Shown here: positions 32,946 through 41,636 of the stretch, in pieces
Layout: every line of letters starts with the position of its first letter
Numbering within the stretch: the stretch's first letter is position 1
NCBI GenBank assembly: GCA_964437445.1
Contig: CAYTGR010000019.1
Span: 1 to 64,000 of the forward strand
Direction: 5' to 3'
Length of the DNA: 64,000 nt
DNA from: CAYTGR01 sp964437445
Lineage (GTDB): Bacteria > Chloroflexota > Anaerolineae > B4-G1 > SLSP01
Made by a program: the position numbers and the translations under genes
The notes under the pieces: model-generated
Told to the model about the DNA's origin: nothing
Database searches by the model: none
The model's input: only the letters and a program-made list of their open reading frames with translations

Positions 32946-34346
32946 ATGCGGGTAGAGCGTGATTCCATGGGTGAGGTCAGCCTTCCCGACGAGGCGCTAT
33001 GGGGGGCGCAGACCCAGCGGGCGCTGGAGAATTTCCAGCTTTCCGGCTGGCGGTTTGGGCGGCGGTTCATCGCCGCGTTGGGGCAGGTGAAGCGGGCCGC
33101 GGCGCTGGCCAACGGCGAATTGGGGTTGCTGGAGCCAGACGTGAGAGACGTGATCGTCGCCGCCTGTGATGAGGTGATCGCCGGCACGTGGGACGCGCAG
33201 TTCCCGTTAGATGTCTTTCAGACCGGTTCCGGCACCTCCACCAACATGAACGCCAACGAGGTCATTGCCAATCGTGCTATTCAACGGTTGGGCGGGACGG
33301 TCGGCAGCAAGCAGGTCCACCCCAACGACCATGTCAACCTCAGCCAGTCCAGCAACGACGTCATTCCTACCGCGATGCACATCGCGGTGACGCTGGCGTT
33401 GCGCGACGCGCTGATCCCGGCTCTGGTCGCGTTGCAGGCTGCGCTGTTGGAGAAGGCGCAGGCCTGGGACCGGATCATCAAGACCGGGCGGACGCATTTG
33501 CAGGACGCCACCCCGATCCGGCTGGGCCAGGAATTCGGCGGCTACGCCGCGCAAGTGCAGCACGCCATTGAACGGGCGCTGGTGGCGACCGGAGCACTTT
33601 GCGAGCTGCCGTTAGGTGGGACGGCCGTTGGTACCGGCCTCAACTGTCCGGTGGGGTTCCCGGCGCGGGCGCTGGCCCACCTGAACGCGGCCCTTGGCAC
33701 CGAGTTTTTGGAGGCGACCGATCACATAGAGGCCAACGCTACCTGTGATGCCCTGGTAGAGGCTGCGGGCGAGCTCAAGACGATCGCCGTCAGCCTCACC
33801 AAGATCGCTAACGACATTCGCTGGCTCGGTTCCGGTCCACGCAACGGATTGGGGGAGCTGCGCCTGCCGGCCGTGCAACCGGGATCGTCCATCATGCCGG
33901 GCAAAGTCAACCCCGTGATGGCCGAGGCGTTGATCATGGCCGCTGCACAGGTGATTGCCAACGAGCTGGCGATCACGTTAGGCGGGCTGGGGAGCATTTT
34001 AGAGCTCAATGTGATGATGCCGCTTATCGCTCACAATCTGCTGACCGGCATTGAGCTGCTGGCAAATGCTGTGCGGGCTTTCACTGAACGGTGTGTGAGG
34101 GGGCTGGAGGCCGATGAGCGTCGCTGCCGGGAGACAGTGGAACGCAACCTGGCGCTGGCGACCGCGCTCGTGCCGGCCATTGGTTACGACCGGGCCGCCG
34201 CGCTCAGCCAGGAGGCCTATCGCAGCGGGCGCACCGTCCGCGAGGTGGCCTTAGCGTGGCAGGTGCTCCCGCCCGAGGAACTGGAGGCGCTGCTGGACCC
34301 CTGGCGGATGACGGAACCGGGGGGGAGTGGCGGTGCCGGCGGGTGA
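32946..34346 (+). CDS. fumC: Class II fumarate hydratase
   Basis: A 466-residue enzyme of the fumarase/aspartase superfamily; it interconverts fumarate and malate in the TCA cycle as a tetramer. SGTSTNMNANEVIAN (about 98-112), HPNDHVNLSQSSND (about 123-136), TGRTHLQDATPI (about 180) and the signature GSSIMPGKVNP (about 314-324) with the catalytic Ser are intact. Length is normal. Aspartase is close in sequence, but these motifs fit FumC better. The ATG has a strong GGAGGAGG site next to a REP-like repeat flank. Confidence 0.92.
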   Translation: MRVERDSMGEVSLPDEALWGAQTQRALENFQLSGWRFGRRFIAALGQVKRAAALANGELGLLEPDVRDVIVAACDEVIAGTWDAQFPLDVFQTGSGTSTNMNANEVIANRAIQRLGGTVGSKQVHPNDHVNLSQSSNDVIPTAMHIAVTLALRDALIPALVALQAALLEKAQAWDRIIKTGRTHLQDATPIRLGQEFGGYAAQVQHAIERALVATGALCELPLGGTAVGTGLNCPVGFPARALAHLNAALGTEFLEATDHIEANATCDALVEAAGELKTIAVSLTKIANDIRWLGSGPRNGLGELRLPAVQPGSSIMPGKVNPVMAEALIMAAAQVIANELAITLGGLGSILELNVMMPLIAHNLLTGIELLANAVRAFTERCVRGLEADERRCRETVERNLALATALVPAIGYDRAAALSQEAYRSGRTVREVALAWQVLPPEELEALLDPWRMTEPGGSGGAGG

Positions 34347-34404
34347 GACGGCGCAGGTGGTATGGTCCCATGATGCTAATGCATAGACACGAGCGGCAAA
34401 TAGC

Positions 34405-35070
34405 GTGAATCCCATGACCGACTTCAAAGGTAATCTGTTGGTAGTTGACGATAAACCGGCGAACCTGCGCTTGCTGAGCCGGATCCTGGCCGGGGAGGGG
34501 TATAAGGTGCAGCCGGCGTTGAACGGTCAGCAGGCATTGAGTACAGCGTATACGGAGCCACCTGATCTGATTCTGTTGGACTTGATGATGCCTGAGATGG
34601 ATGGGTATACGGTGGCAGCGCAACTCAAGGCCGACCCCCGCACTCAAGAAATCCCCATCATTTTTATCAGTGCTTTAGATGCAGTAGATAGTATCGTCCA
34701 GGCTTTTGCGGCCGGCGGGGTAGATTATATCCTCAAGCCGTTTCGGCCGGCGGAAGTGCTGGCGCGGGTCCAAACACACCTGGCCTTGCGGGCGTTGCAG
34801 CGTGAATTACAGCAGATCAATCTGGAACTGGCACATCGTAACGCCGAACTGGAAATCCGCAACGCTGAGCTGCAAGAAGCCTTGACGGCCATCAAGACGT
34901 TGAGCGGCATCATCCCTATCTGTGCCTGGTGCGGCCGCAAAATCCAGAATGAACAGGGGCAATGGGTGCCGGTTGAAACCTACCTTGAAGGTCACACCCA
35001 GGTGGCTTTTACCCATGGCATTTGCCCGGAGTGCAGCCAGAGATTCCTTTTGGGCCGTACTCCCCGGTGA
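34405..35070 (+). CDS. Response regulator with C-terminal CxxC...CxxC domain
   Basis: A 221-residue protein. A receiver domain (about 8-125) has LLVVDDKPANLRLL, the phospho-acceptor Asp in LLDLMMPEMDG and the Lys in LKPFRPAE. A coiled coil (about 130-165) leads to a short domain with PICAWCGRKI and HGICPECSQRF, a probable zinc site. This tail is known as a repeated partner of receiver domains, without a defined output. GTG 34405 or ATG 34414 may start it. No cognate kinase is adjacent. Confidence 0.85.
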   Translation: MNPMTDFKGNLLVVDDKPANLRLLSRILAGEGYKVQPALNGQQALSTAYTEPPDLILLDLMMPEMDGYTVAAQLKADPRTQEIPIIFISALDAVDSIVQAFAAGGVDYILKPFRPAEVLARVQTHLALRALQRELQQINLELAHRNAELEIRNAELQEALTAIKTLSGIIPICAWCGRKIQNEQGQWVPVETYLEGHTQVAFTHGICPECSQRFLLGRTPR

Positions 35071-35077
35071 TTGGGGG

Positions 35078-35106
35078 TTTACAAAACCATAATTATCATA
35101 TAAAAT
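35078..35106 (+). promoter_or_regulatory. AT-rich promoter of the DUF427 gene
   Basis: TTTACA (35078-35083), a 17-bp spacer and TAAAAT (35101-35106), 35 bp before the ATG. Confidence 0.6.
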
Positions 35107-35141
35107 TATACTAAATTAACCGGTTGAAAGGAGTATGAGCC

Positions 35142-35423
35142 ATGAAAGCGATCTGGAACGGCGTGGTGATCGCCGAGAGTAACCAACCTATCATTGTGGA
35201 GGGAAATTACTATTTCCCGCCCGATTCCGTCCGGCGCGAATATCTGCGCGACAGCGCCACGCATACGACCTGCGTTTGGAAAGGGGTGGCCAGCTACTAC
35301 GACGTTGTCGTCGGAGACCAGGTCAACAAAGACGCGGCCTGGTATTACCCGGCCCCCAAAGAGGCCGCCAGGCATATCACCAACTACGTAGCCTTCTGGA
35401 AGGGGGTAAAGGTGGTAGAATAG
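35142..35423 (+). CDS. DUF427 family protein
   Basis: A 93-residue cytoplasmic protein with the whole DUF427 pattern: MKAIWNGVVIAES, NYYFPPDSV, CVWKGVASYY, AAWYYPAPKEAA and AFWKGVKV. The family is a small beta-rich fold of unknown function, widespread in bacteria. AAAGGAG precedes the ATG. It has its own promoter and a terminator at 35477-35512, so it is monocistronic. Confidence 0.88.
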   Translation: MKAIWNGVVIAESNQPIIVEGNYYFPPDSVRREYLRDSATHTTCVWKGVASYYDVVVGDQVNKDAAWYYPAPKEAARHITNYVAFWKGVKVVE

Positions 35424-35476
35424 AACGGCCTGCATCGGCGTTGGAGGCACGCGAACGACCTGAGCGGCGAATCTCA

Positions 35477-35512
35477 AGCGGGGCGGTGAGAATGATACCT
35501 TACCGTCCCGCT
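35477..35512 (+). terminator. Hairpin terminator after the DUF427 gene
   Basis: A 14-bp stem (35477-35490 with 35499-35512) with two G-U pairs and an 8-base loop; no long T-run follows. Confidence 0.6.
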
Positions 35513-35612
35513 CTATATGTGCAAAGGGCGGGGCTCTGCCGCAAGTCCTGGGTGAAATGGCGGTTCCCTGGTCCCCGCTTTCTAACCCCTATTTTCAAAG
35601 AGGAGGATTCAG

Positions 35613-37208
35613 ATGACACCTGAAGACAAGGTGCTGGTGCTGCGCCACGCCCGGATTTATACCGGTGTGGATGCGCAGCCCTGGACCACGGCGCTGGCCG
35701 TGGTCAACGGCCGGATTACGGCGACCGGCGAGGCGGCGCTGGCCTGGGCCGCTCTCCCAGGCGCAACCGTGGAGGAGCTGGCGGGCGCTTTGGTGGTGCC
35801 CGGTTTCACCGACGCACATATGCACTTTGCCTGGTATGCCCAGGCGCTGCAGGAACTGGACCTGCGGGACTTGAGCCGGGCCGACTTCTTGCGGTGCGTG
35901 GCGGAGCGCGCGGCAGTGACCCCGCCGGGCAAGTGGCTCCTCGGGCGCGGCTGGGATCAAAATCTGTGGGCCGATGATCGTTTCCCCACTGCCGCAGAAC
36001 TGGATGCGGTCGCGCCCCTGCATCCGGTCGCGCTGGTCGCCAAGAGCGCGCACGCGCTGGTCGCCAACAGCGCCGCGCTCCGGGCAGCCGGTATCACCGC
36101 GGCGACCGCTGATCCGCCCCACGGCCGGCTGGGGCGGACGCCTGACGGTGCGCCCGACGGCATGGCCTTTGAGGCGGCCATGGAGCTGGTCCAGGCCGCG
36201 ATCCCTGCCCCGTCTCTCCCGCAGCTGGTGGCGGCCATGGAGTCCGCCCAACCACGTTTGCTGGCGGCGGGTATCACCGGCATCCACGACATGGATGCCG
36301 AACCGGCCCTGGCAGCGTTCCAGACGTTACGGGCAGAGCAACGGTTGCAGGTGCGGGTGGTCAAGTACATCCCGGTGGCCCGGTTAGATGAGGCTTTAGC
36401 GCTGGGGCTGCGCTCCGGGTTAGGCGACGCCTGGCTCCGTTTGGGCGGGCTCAAATTGTTCACCGATGGCGGGCTGGGTACGCGCACCGGGGCCATGCTC
36501 GCGCCTTACGAGGAGGAGCTGGAGAATTACGGCCTCCTGGCTCTGGAGCCGGAGGCGTTGCAGGCCGTTGTGCGCCGGGCCACTGCCGGGGGACTGGCCC
36601 TGGCGATCCATGCCATCGGTGACCGGGCCAACCGGCTGGCGTTGGACGCTCTGGAGACTGCTCAGCGCGCCCTGGGCGGAATGCCGTTACGCCATCGGAT
36701 TGAGCACGTGCAAACGCTCCACCCTGACGATTTCCCGCGCTTAGCCCAGTTGGGTGTCATCGCTTCCATGCAGCCGATTCACGCAACGCACGATTGGCGG
36801 ATGGCGGAGCGGTACCTGGGCCGGCGCACTGCTTATTCCTACGCCTGGCGCTCACTGCTGACCGCCGGCACGGTGCTGGCTTTCGGCTCCGATGCGCCGG
36901 TGGAACCCTTCAGCCCGTTGTTGGGGCTGTATGCTGCGGTGACCCGGCGCCACGAAGACGGCTCGCCGGGATCGGAGGGCTGGTATCCCGAACAGTGTTT
37001 GACGCTGCCGGAGGCGCTGCGCGCTTACACCTGGGGACCGGCTTACGTCGCCGGGTTGGAGCAAGAGCTGGGACAGCTGGCGCCCGGCTACTGGGCCGAC
37101 CTGGTAGTGCTGGATCGTGACCTTTTCGCTGTGTCGCCGGAGGCCTGGTTGGAAGGCCGTGTGTTGCGCACTATGGTCGGCGGGGTCTGGCGTTATCCAG
37201 AACTGTAG
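35613..37208 (+). CDS. Amidohydrolase family protein (YtcJ-like)
   Basis: A 531-residue metal-dependent hydrolase. VVPGFTDAHMHFAW near 68-81 holds the HxH metal ligands. KLFTDGGLGTRTG near 285, AIHAIGDRAN near 333, RIEHVQ near 358 and the catalytic Asp in FGSDAPVEPF near 425 follow the YtcJ/Amidohydro_3 plan. These enzymes hydrolyse amide or related bonds; the substrate is unknown. The start has AGAGGAGG. Its 3' end overlaps the convergent neighbour's 3' end by 16 bp. Confidence 0.88.
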   Translation: MTPEDKVLVLRHARIYTGVDAQPWTTALAVVNGRITATGEAALAWAALPGATVEELAGALVVPGFTDAHMHFAWYAQALQELDLRDLSRADFLRCVAERAAVTPPGKWLLGRGWDQNLWADDRFPTAAELDAVAPLHPVALVAKSAHALVANSAALRAAGITAATADPPHGRLGRTPDGAPDGMAFEAAMELVQAAIPAPSLPQLVAAMESAQPRLLAAGITGIHDMDAEPALAAFQTLRAEQRLQVRVVKYIPVARLDEALALGLRSGLGDAWLRLGGLKLFTDGGLGTRTGAMLAPYEEELENYGLLALEPEALQAVVRRATAGGLALAIHAIGDRANRLALDALETAQRALGGMPLRHRIEHVQTLHPDDFPRLAQLGVIASMQPIHATHDWRMAERYLGRRTAYSYAWRSLLTAGTVLAFGSDAPVEPFSPLLGLYAAVTRRHEDGSPGSEGWYPEQCLTLPEALRAYTWGPAYVAGLEQELGQLAPGYWADLVVLDRDLFAVSPEAWLEGRVLRTMVGGVWRYPEL

Positions 37209-39229
37209 GCTTTTTTCAGTGCGGCCCGCAGCCAGAGGGCGCTGAGCAACAAACCGGTTACCAGCGTGCCGCCAAAAATGAGGATAAACCGCCGCGCCTG
37301 GGCAGGAGGCAAGCCCACCATCAGGACATAGCTAGGCCACCAATCGCCCAGGCGCGGTGTGGCGGCGTCCAGAAACCACATCAAGGCGGCCTGACTCCAG
37401 GGGTAACGCCAGGTCAGGGGCAAGGGACGAATCGTGCGCCGCGGCACCGGCACGCCGTCGCTCAAAATCTCCAGCCGGCTGATGAAAACGCTCAGCGCCC
37501 GTGGATCACCCTGTTCCAGCGGCTGCCAGGTTGGAGCTGACCATTGCAAGAAGCCAGGGAAAGAAAGCGCTGTGGCCGACAGGCTTACCGTTTCCACCCA
37601 TTGCGTCTCGCGGTCATCGGCTACCAGCAGGTGACGGTCGGCGGTCAGGGGCTGCCCATTATAGACCCAGGTCAGGCCCGTCCAGGGGGTGAGGGCATCG
37701 GCCGGTCGCGGCCGCGAATAGGTCAGGTGCACGGTGACCTCCTGCCGGGGCCTGGCGTAGAGCCACACCTGCCCCTCGGCGGACATCCAGCGGCCCCACG
37801 GCGCCAGGGCGGGCACTTCCGGTTCATAGAACCCCCCCTCCACCCAATAAAACGCTGGTGAGCGGTGCGCAGCATCCTGCCAATACGCTCGCCAGGTCTG
37901 AGTCGCAGCGGGCCAGAGTCGCCATTGTCCCAACAGCACCGAGTCATGAGGACGGTAGAGCTGGTTTTCCAACGGGGTTGGTCCCAGCACAAAGGTGTAA
38001 TAGTTAACCAGCAGCGAGGAAAGCTGAACCCAAAAGCCTATCACGAAGAGGCTGCCAACGACGAGCGATCGCCAGCGCCGGGGCAGGTCCTGTCGCTCCA
38101 GAAAAGCACCCACCGGCAGGAGCAAGAACGGCGTCACGCAGACCAGATAGCGCGGTCCCCAGGCGATCCCCCCCACCCAGACCGGCAAAGCTTCGTTGGG
38201 ATTGGTGATCACACCGTAAAAGAGCGGATAGAGGACCACCAGCGTTAGACTCAGCAACGTCGCCAGCCGTTGCCGCCGCCACCAGGCTCCCCATCCCCAC
38301 CAGCTCAACCAGGTCAACGGGGAGAAGAAGAAGAAGCCCTTGCCAGAGCTAAGGAAGAAGCCATATAGACTTTCCACCAGACTGGGGGCGCCCCACCATT
38401 CGTTGACTGAGCCGCGCATCTCAGGCGCAGTATAGCCGGTCTCCAGCCAATCATGAAACCGGAAGTAGTTGAACCCGGCGAGCGCCAGGCCGATGAGCAG
38501 CAAAGGGAGTCCGCCGGCCCAGACGGTGCGCCCCAACCAGCGCCCCGGCGTCGGTTGCCGGCGCCAGAGCAGCAGCAAGTAGAGCGCGAGGGCCGGCGCT
38601 GCCATCACCATCACATACTTGGTCGCGATTCCCAGGCCCAAAGAGGCGGCGCTCACAGCCATCCAGCCGGGCCGGCCGGTTTGCCCATAGCGATAGGCAC
38701 TCCAGGCCATCAGCACCAGCCAGAAAGTATGCGCCATTTCGGTGAAGAAAAAGCGGGCATAGGGCGAGATCAGCGTGGTGAGAGCCAGTGCCACCGTTAA
38801 AAAGAGCGCCGTGCGCCGCCGGTAACCCAAATCCAGACTGAAGAGGTAGAACAGGGCCACCGTGGCCGCCCCCAGCAAGCTATTGAGCAGCGTGACAAAA
38901 AAGCGGGTGAAATAAGGTTTAAAGAGAACGGGGAAACCGTGCGCTACCCATGTTCCCAGGGAGTACAGCGGCACGGCCAGCAGGGAATGGAGCGGCGCCG
39001 TAATCGCGTAGAGCCGACCATCATAACCGGAGGTTACCGAGCGGTGAATATCGCCGGCCAGTTCTGGCCCCAACTGGGCAAAGGTTCCCCGCTCCACCAG
39101 CGCTTCGGTGACATGATAGACCGTCTCCCCATCCAGGCTGTCAATGTAACCGTTGCCGGTGAAAGCGTACCAGCAAGCGAACAGGCAGAAAAGCGCTAAA
39201 GCGACTGGTAAATCCCTGCGTGATAACAT
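37193..39229 (-). CDS. GT39/PMT-like polytopic membrane glycosyltransferase (putative)
   Basis: A 678-residue protein with about ten or more TM helices (1-430) and a soluble C-terminal part (about 430-630), closed by a last helix. The first loop, after helix 1, carries acidic residues (DSLDGETVYH), as expected of lipid-linked sugar glycosyltransferases of the GT-C fold. Exact activity is not evident. It lies 19 bp after a GT2 gene and belongs to a minus-strand cluster for surface glycan assembly. Confidence 0.65.
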   Translation of the reverse strand: MLSRRDLPVALALFCLFACWYAFTGNGYIDSLDGETVYHVTEALVERGTFAQLGPELAGDIHRSVTSGYDGRLYAITAPLHSLLAVPLYSLGTWVAHGFPVLFKPYFTRFFVTLLNSLLGAATVALFYLFSLDLGYRRRTALFLTVALALTTLISPYARFFFTEMAHTFWLVLMAWSAYRYGQTGRPGWMAVSAASLGLGIATKYVMVMAAPALALYLLLLWRRQPTPGRWLGRTVWAGGLPLLLIGLALAGFNYFRFHDWLETGYTAPEMRGSVNEWWGAPSLVESLYGFFLSSGKGFFFFSPLTWLSWWGWGAWWRRQRLATLLSLTLVVLYPLFYGVITNPNEALPVWVGGIAWGPRYLVCVTPFLLLPVGAFLERQDLPRRWRSLVVGSLFVIGFWVQLSSLLVNYYTFVLGPTPLENQLYRPHDSVLLGQWRLWPAATQTWRAYWQDAAHRSPAFYWVEGGFYEPEVPALAPWGRWMSAEGQVWLYARPRQEVTVHLTYSRPRPADALTPWTGLTWVYNGQPLTADRHLLVADDRETQWVETVSLSATALSFPGFLQWSAPTWQPLEQGDPRALSVFISRLEILSDGVPVPRRTIRPLPLTWRYPWSQAALMWFLDAATPRLGDWWPSYVLMVGLPPAQARRFILIFGGTLVTGLLLSALWLRAALKKAYSSG

Positions 39230-39248
39230 TGCCAGGTCAACGTTTCAT

Positions 39249-40226
39249 TCAACGTTTGGTGGAAGCCGTCATGGCGCGCATTCCATCACGGGTATATTCT
39301 GTGTCTAACCATAGTGCGAACAACAATAATTGCATACCTGACAGAAATAACAACGCAGCCAGCAAGGCACTGGTGGCGGAAGCCGTCCCCACCAGCAGCC
39401 GGTAGACCACCAGGTAGAGGCCCAATGGCAATCCTATGGCGCACAGACTCAAGCCGACCATGTAAAACAGGAGCAGGGGGTGGAAGTCGCGGATCATATA
39501 TTTTTCCCGCAGTCGCCATAAAAACCCCTTCAACAGATACCAGCTCATGGAGGGGATCACCTGCCAGAGCCGGATGCCGGATTTCTCGCCAATGCCATAA
39601 ACCGGGCTGACCGGCACATTGACGACGGGCAGGTTGAAGACATTAAGATGGATCAGCATGGAGTTTTCAAATTCGTAGCCCCGGCTGATCTTATCCAGCG
39701 GCAGCATTTTGAGTGCCCGCAGTGAAACGGCTGTATATCCACCCTGGGCGTCGGCGATATGCCAGTAGCCAGAAGCGATTTTGGTCCAAAGCGAAAGGAT
39801 GTTGTTCCCAAAGTAGCGATAACGGGGCATTTTTTCCCAGGCTTCGCCGGTGAAGAGGCGATTGCCTTTAACGTAATCGGCTTCGCCTCTAATCACCGGC
39901 TCAATGACCGAAGCCAGTTCGGCCGGTGCCATTTGGGCATCGCCCGCCATGACCGCCATGACATCCAGCCCCAGGGCTATGGCGCGGCGATAGCCCGAAA
40001 TCACGGCCCCGCCGACTCCTTGATTGACCGGATGGCGGATGAGCTCCAGTTCGGCGTGTATCCGACCGCGATAGCTTTCCACTATTTCAGCGGTGTGATC
40101 TTGACTGGCATCATCTACGACCACAATGTAGTCCACAAAGGGAGGCATGGTTTCCAGGACCCGGCCGATCAATTTTTCTTCATTGTGGGCGGGTACCACC
40201 ACTCCTACATGGGCACCTTCATACAT
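39249..40226 (-). CDS. GT2 family glycosyltransferase with C-terminal TM helices (DPM/GtrB-like)
   Basis: A 325-residue protein. The GT-A domain (about 5-230) begins VGVVVPAHNEE; IVVVDDASQDHT holds the nucleotide-sugar Asp residues and MAGDAQM stands where DxD-type residues occur. Two TM helices follow (about 250-310). Such enzymes transfer sugar from UDP- or GDP-sugar to polyprenyl phosphate. ATG 40226 is preceded by AAGGAA; a longer reading adds 39 residues of unlikely composition. It precedes the GT39-like gene. Confidence 0.82.
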   Translation of the reverse strand: MYEGAHVGVVVPAHNEEKLIGRVLETMPPFVDYIVVVDDASQDHTAEIVESYRGRIHAELELIRHPVNQGVGGAVISGYRRAIALGLDVMAVMAGDAQMAPAELASVIEPVIRGEADYVKGNRLFTGEAWEKMPRYRYFGNNILSLWTKIASGYWHIADAQGGYTAVSLRALKMLPLDKISRGYEFENSMLIHLNVFNLPVVNVPVSPVYGIGEKSGIRLWQVIPSMSWYLLKGFLWRLREKYMIRDFHPLLLFYMVGLSLCAIGLPLGLYLVVYRLLVGTASATSALLAALLFLSGMQLLLFALWLDTEYTRDGMRAMTASTKR

Positions 40227-40311
40227 GTTAAATAACAGTTCCTTGTTTTTTTGATTTTGACGGCAATAACTTGCTCCCAGGGCACCGGAGCTCATCTGTT
40301 TGGCGAATCCC

Positions 40312-41523
40312 TTACAGTAATTCCTTGTGCTTCTCTTCCGCAAACCGCCGTAGCCCCTTGATGTGCTGCTCCGGGGTTTCGGTGTTGGCCTGGAAGGCCT
40401 CTTGCACGGCTTTCTCCCACCGGGCTAAGGCATTGCGCAGCTCTTCCCAGAGGGCCGCCAGTTCGGAGTAGTAGAACGCCACCTGTTCATCCAGACTGGC
40501 CATATGCTCGGCGACCTTTTGCCCGGTCAGGTCTTGGCGGCGCCAGCGATCTTCTTCGGTCACCAGCCGCTTCTGCCAGTCGCGTGCAAAGGCGGCCTGC
40601 CATTCCTCCCATTGTCGTTTCAGCCGCTCTTCGGCCAGCCGCTGCATTTCGGTGCTCTCGCTTTGGCGCTTGTCTAACCGCGCCTGGAACGCTTCTAACG
40701 CCTCCAACGCCTGTTTGTTTTGATTGTAGAGCAGCGCGTATTTCTGAGTTTGTTCTACCAACCGGGCCAGCTCGGCGTTGACCCGCTCCGCCTGGTCAAA
40801 GTATTGTTTGATCCGTTGTTCACGCTGGAAATCGGAGACGCGCAGTTCTTCAATCTTGGGGTCGTAAGATTTGGCGATTTGGATGGCCTCTTCTACCCGG
40901 CCCGGCAACTTGCGGATGGCATCCTCCAGGCGCACCAGCTTGACGTTCAACTCGTCCACCGTCTTGCGCAGGGGCGGGAGTTCGCCCTCCAGGGCGGCAA
41001 GCCGGCGCGCATCGGCCCGGCGCTGTTCGTCCAGGTAGACAATCAGCTGCAGCCGGTCTTCGGTGCGTTTGGTGAGATCGGTCAACGCTCCTGAGAGCTG
41101 CTGAATCTGTGTCTGCAACCGCTGTTCACCGGCCTCGCGGGCTTTCAGCTGTTCCTCATACCGGAAGAAGGGGCGGATTTTCTTGTCCAGCTCCGCAACC
41201 TGGCTGCTTATGGCTTCCTGTTCCATACGCCGCAGCCGGTCGGATTCCGCTCGCTCGCGCCGGACCTGCTCGCGCAATTCTTCTACCATCCCGGTCAGGT
41301 CGCGGTGACTCTTTTCCACCATGCCCGGGTACTCATCGGTACGGCGGACGTCGGTCCGCAGCACGACGATCTCCTGGCGCAGCGTTTCCAGCTCCTTGGC
41401 CTGTGCCTCAATGACCAGATTTTGCTGCTCAAGGCGCTCCTGTAGCGCCAGAACGAGCGTTTTGTCTTTCTTGCGTTCTTCGTCTAACCAGCGGACTAAT
41501 TGTTCCAGTTGCGTGATTTCCAT
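40312..41523 (-). CDS. Long coiled-coil protein of unknown function
   Basis: A 403-residue, highly charged protein almost wholly predicted as coiled coil (LEEQ- and RRE-rich heptads, e.g. LVRWLDEERKKDKTLVLALQ near 10-29). No TM, signal peptide or recognised domain is seen. GAAGGAG precedes ATG 41523. It lies within the glycan cluster, between the GT2 gene and the YfhO-Wzx fusion, so a scaffold or length-control role is possible but only inferred. Confidence 0.65.
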   Translation of the reverse strand: MEITQLEQLVRWLDEERKKDKTLVLALQERLEQQNLVIEAQAKELETLRQEIVVLRTDVRRTDEYPGMVEKSHRDLTGMVEELREQVRRERAESDRLRRMEQEAISSQVAELDKKIRPFFRYEEQLKAREAGEQRLQTQIQQLSGALTDLTKRTEDRLQLIVYLDEQRRADARRLAALEGELPPLRKTVDELNVKLVRLEDAIRKLPGRVEEAIQIAKSYDPKIEELRVSDFQREQRIKQYFDQAERVNAELARLVEQTQKYALLYNQNKQALEALEAFQARLDKRQSESTEMQRLAEERLKRQWEEWQAAFARDWQKRLVTEEDRWRRQDLTGQKVAEHMASLDEQVAFYYSELAALWEELRNALARWEKAVQEAFQANTETPEQHIKGLRRFAEEKHKELL

Positions 41524-41585
41524 CGTTTCAACTCCTTCATCGTTACGGGTGAACAGTGGGTAGGGAATAGTCAACAGGTGCCGTC

Positions 41586-41626
41586 AGTCCACTGCCCTGT
41601 TCACTACTCACTGCTCACTGCCCACT
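41586..41626. repeat. Heptameric tandem repeat, copy 2
   Basis: About six 7-bp units of the form CACTGCC, TCACTAC, TCACTGC, TCACTGC in the gap between two glycan genes. Partly inverted copies (GAACAGTGGGTAG) lie at 41551-41563. Confidence 0.55.
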
Positions 41627-41636
41627 GAAAACTAAA

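Noticed and set aside
32946..34346. Aspartate ammonia-lyase
   Set aside because: Shares GSSxMPxKxN, but the overall motif set and sequence around HPNDHVN fit fumarase better; without a search it is not excluded.
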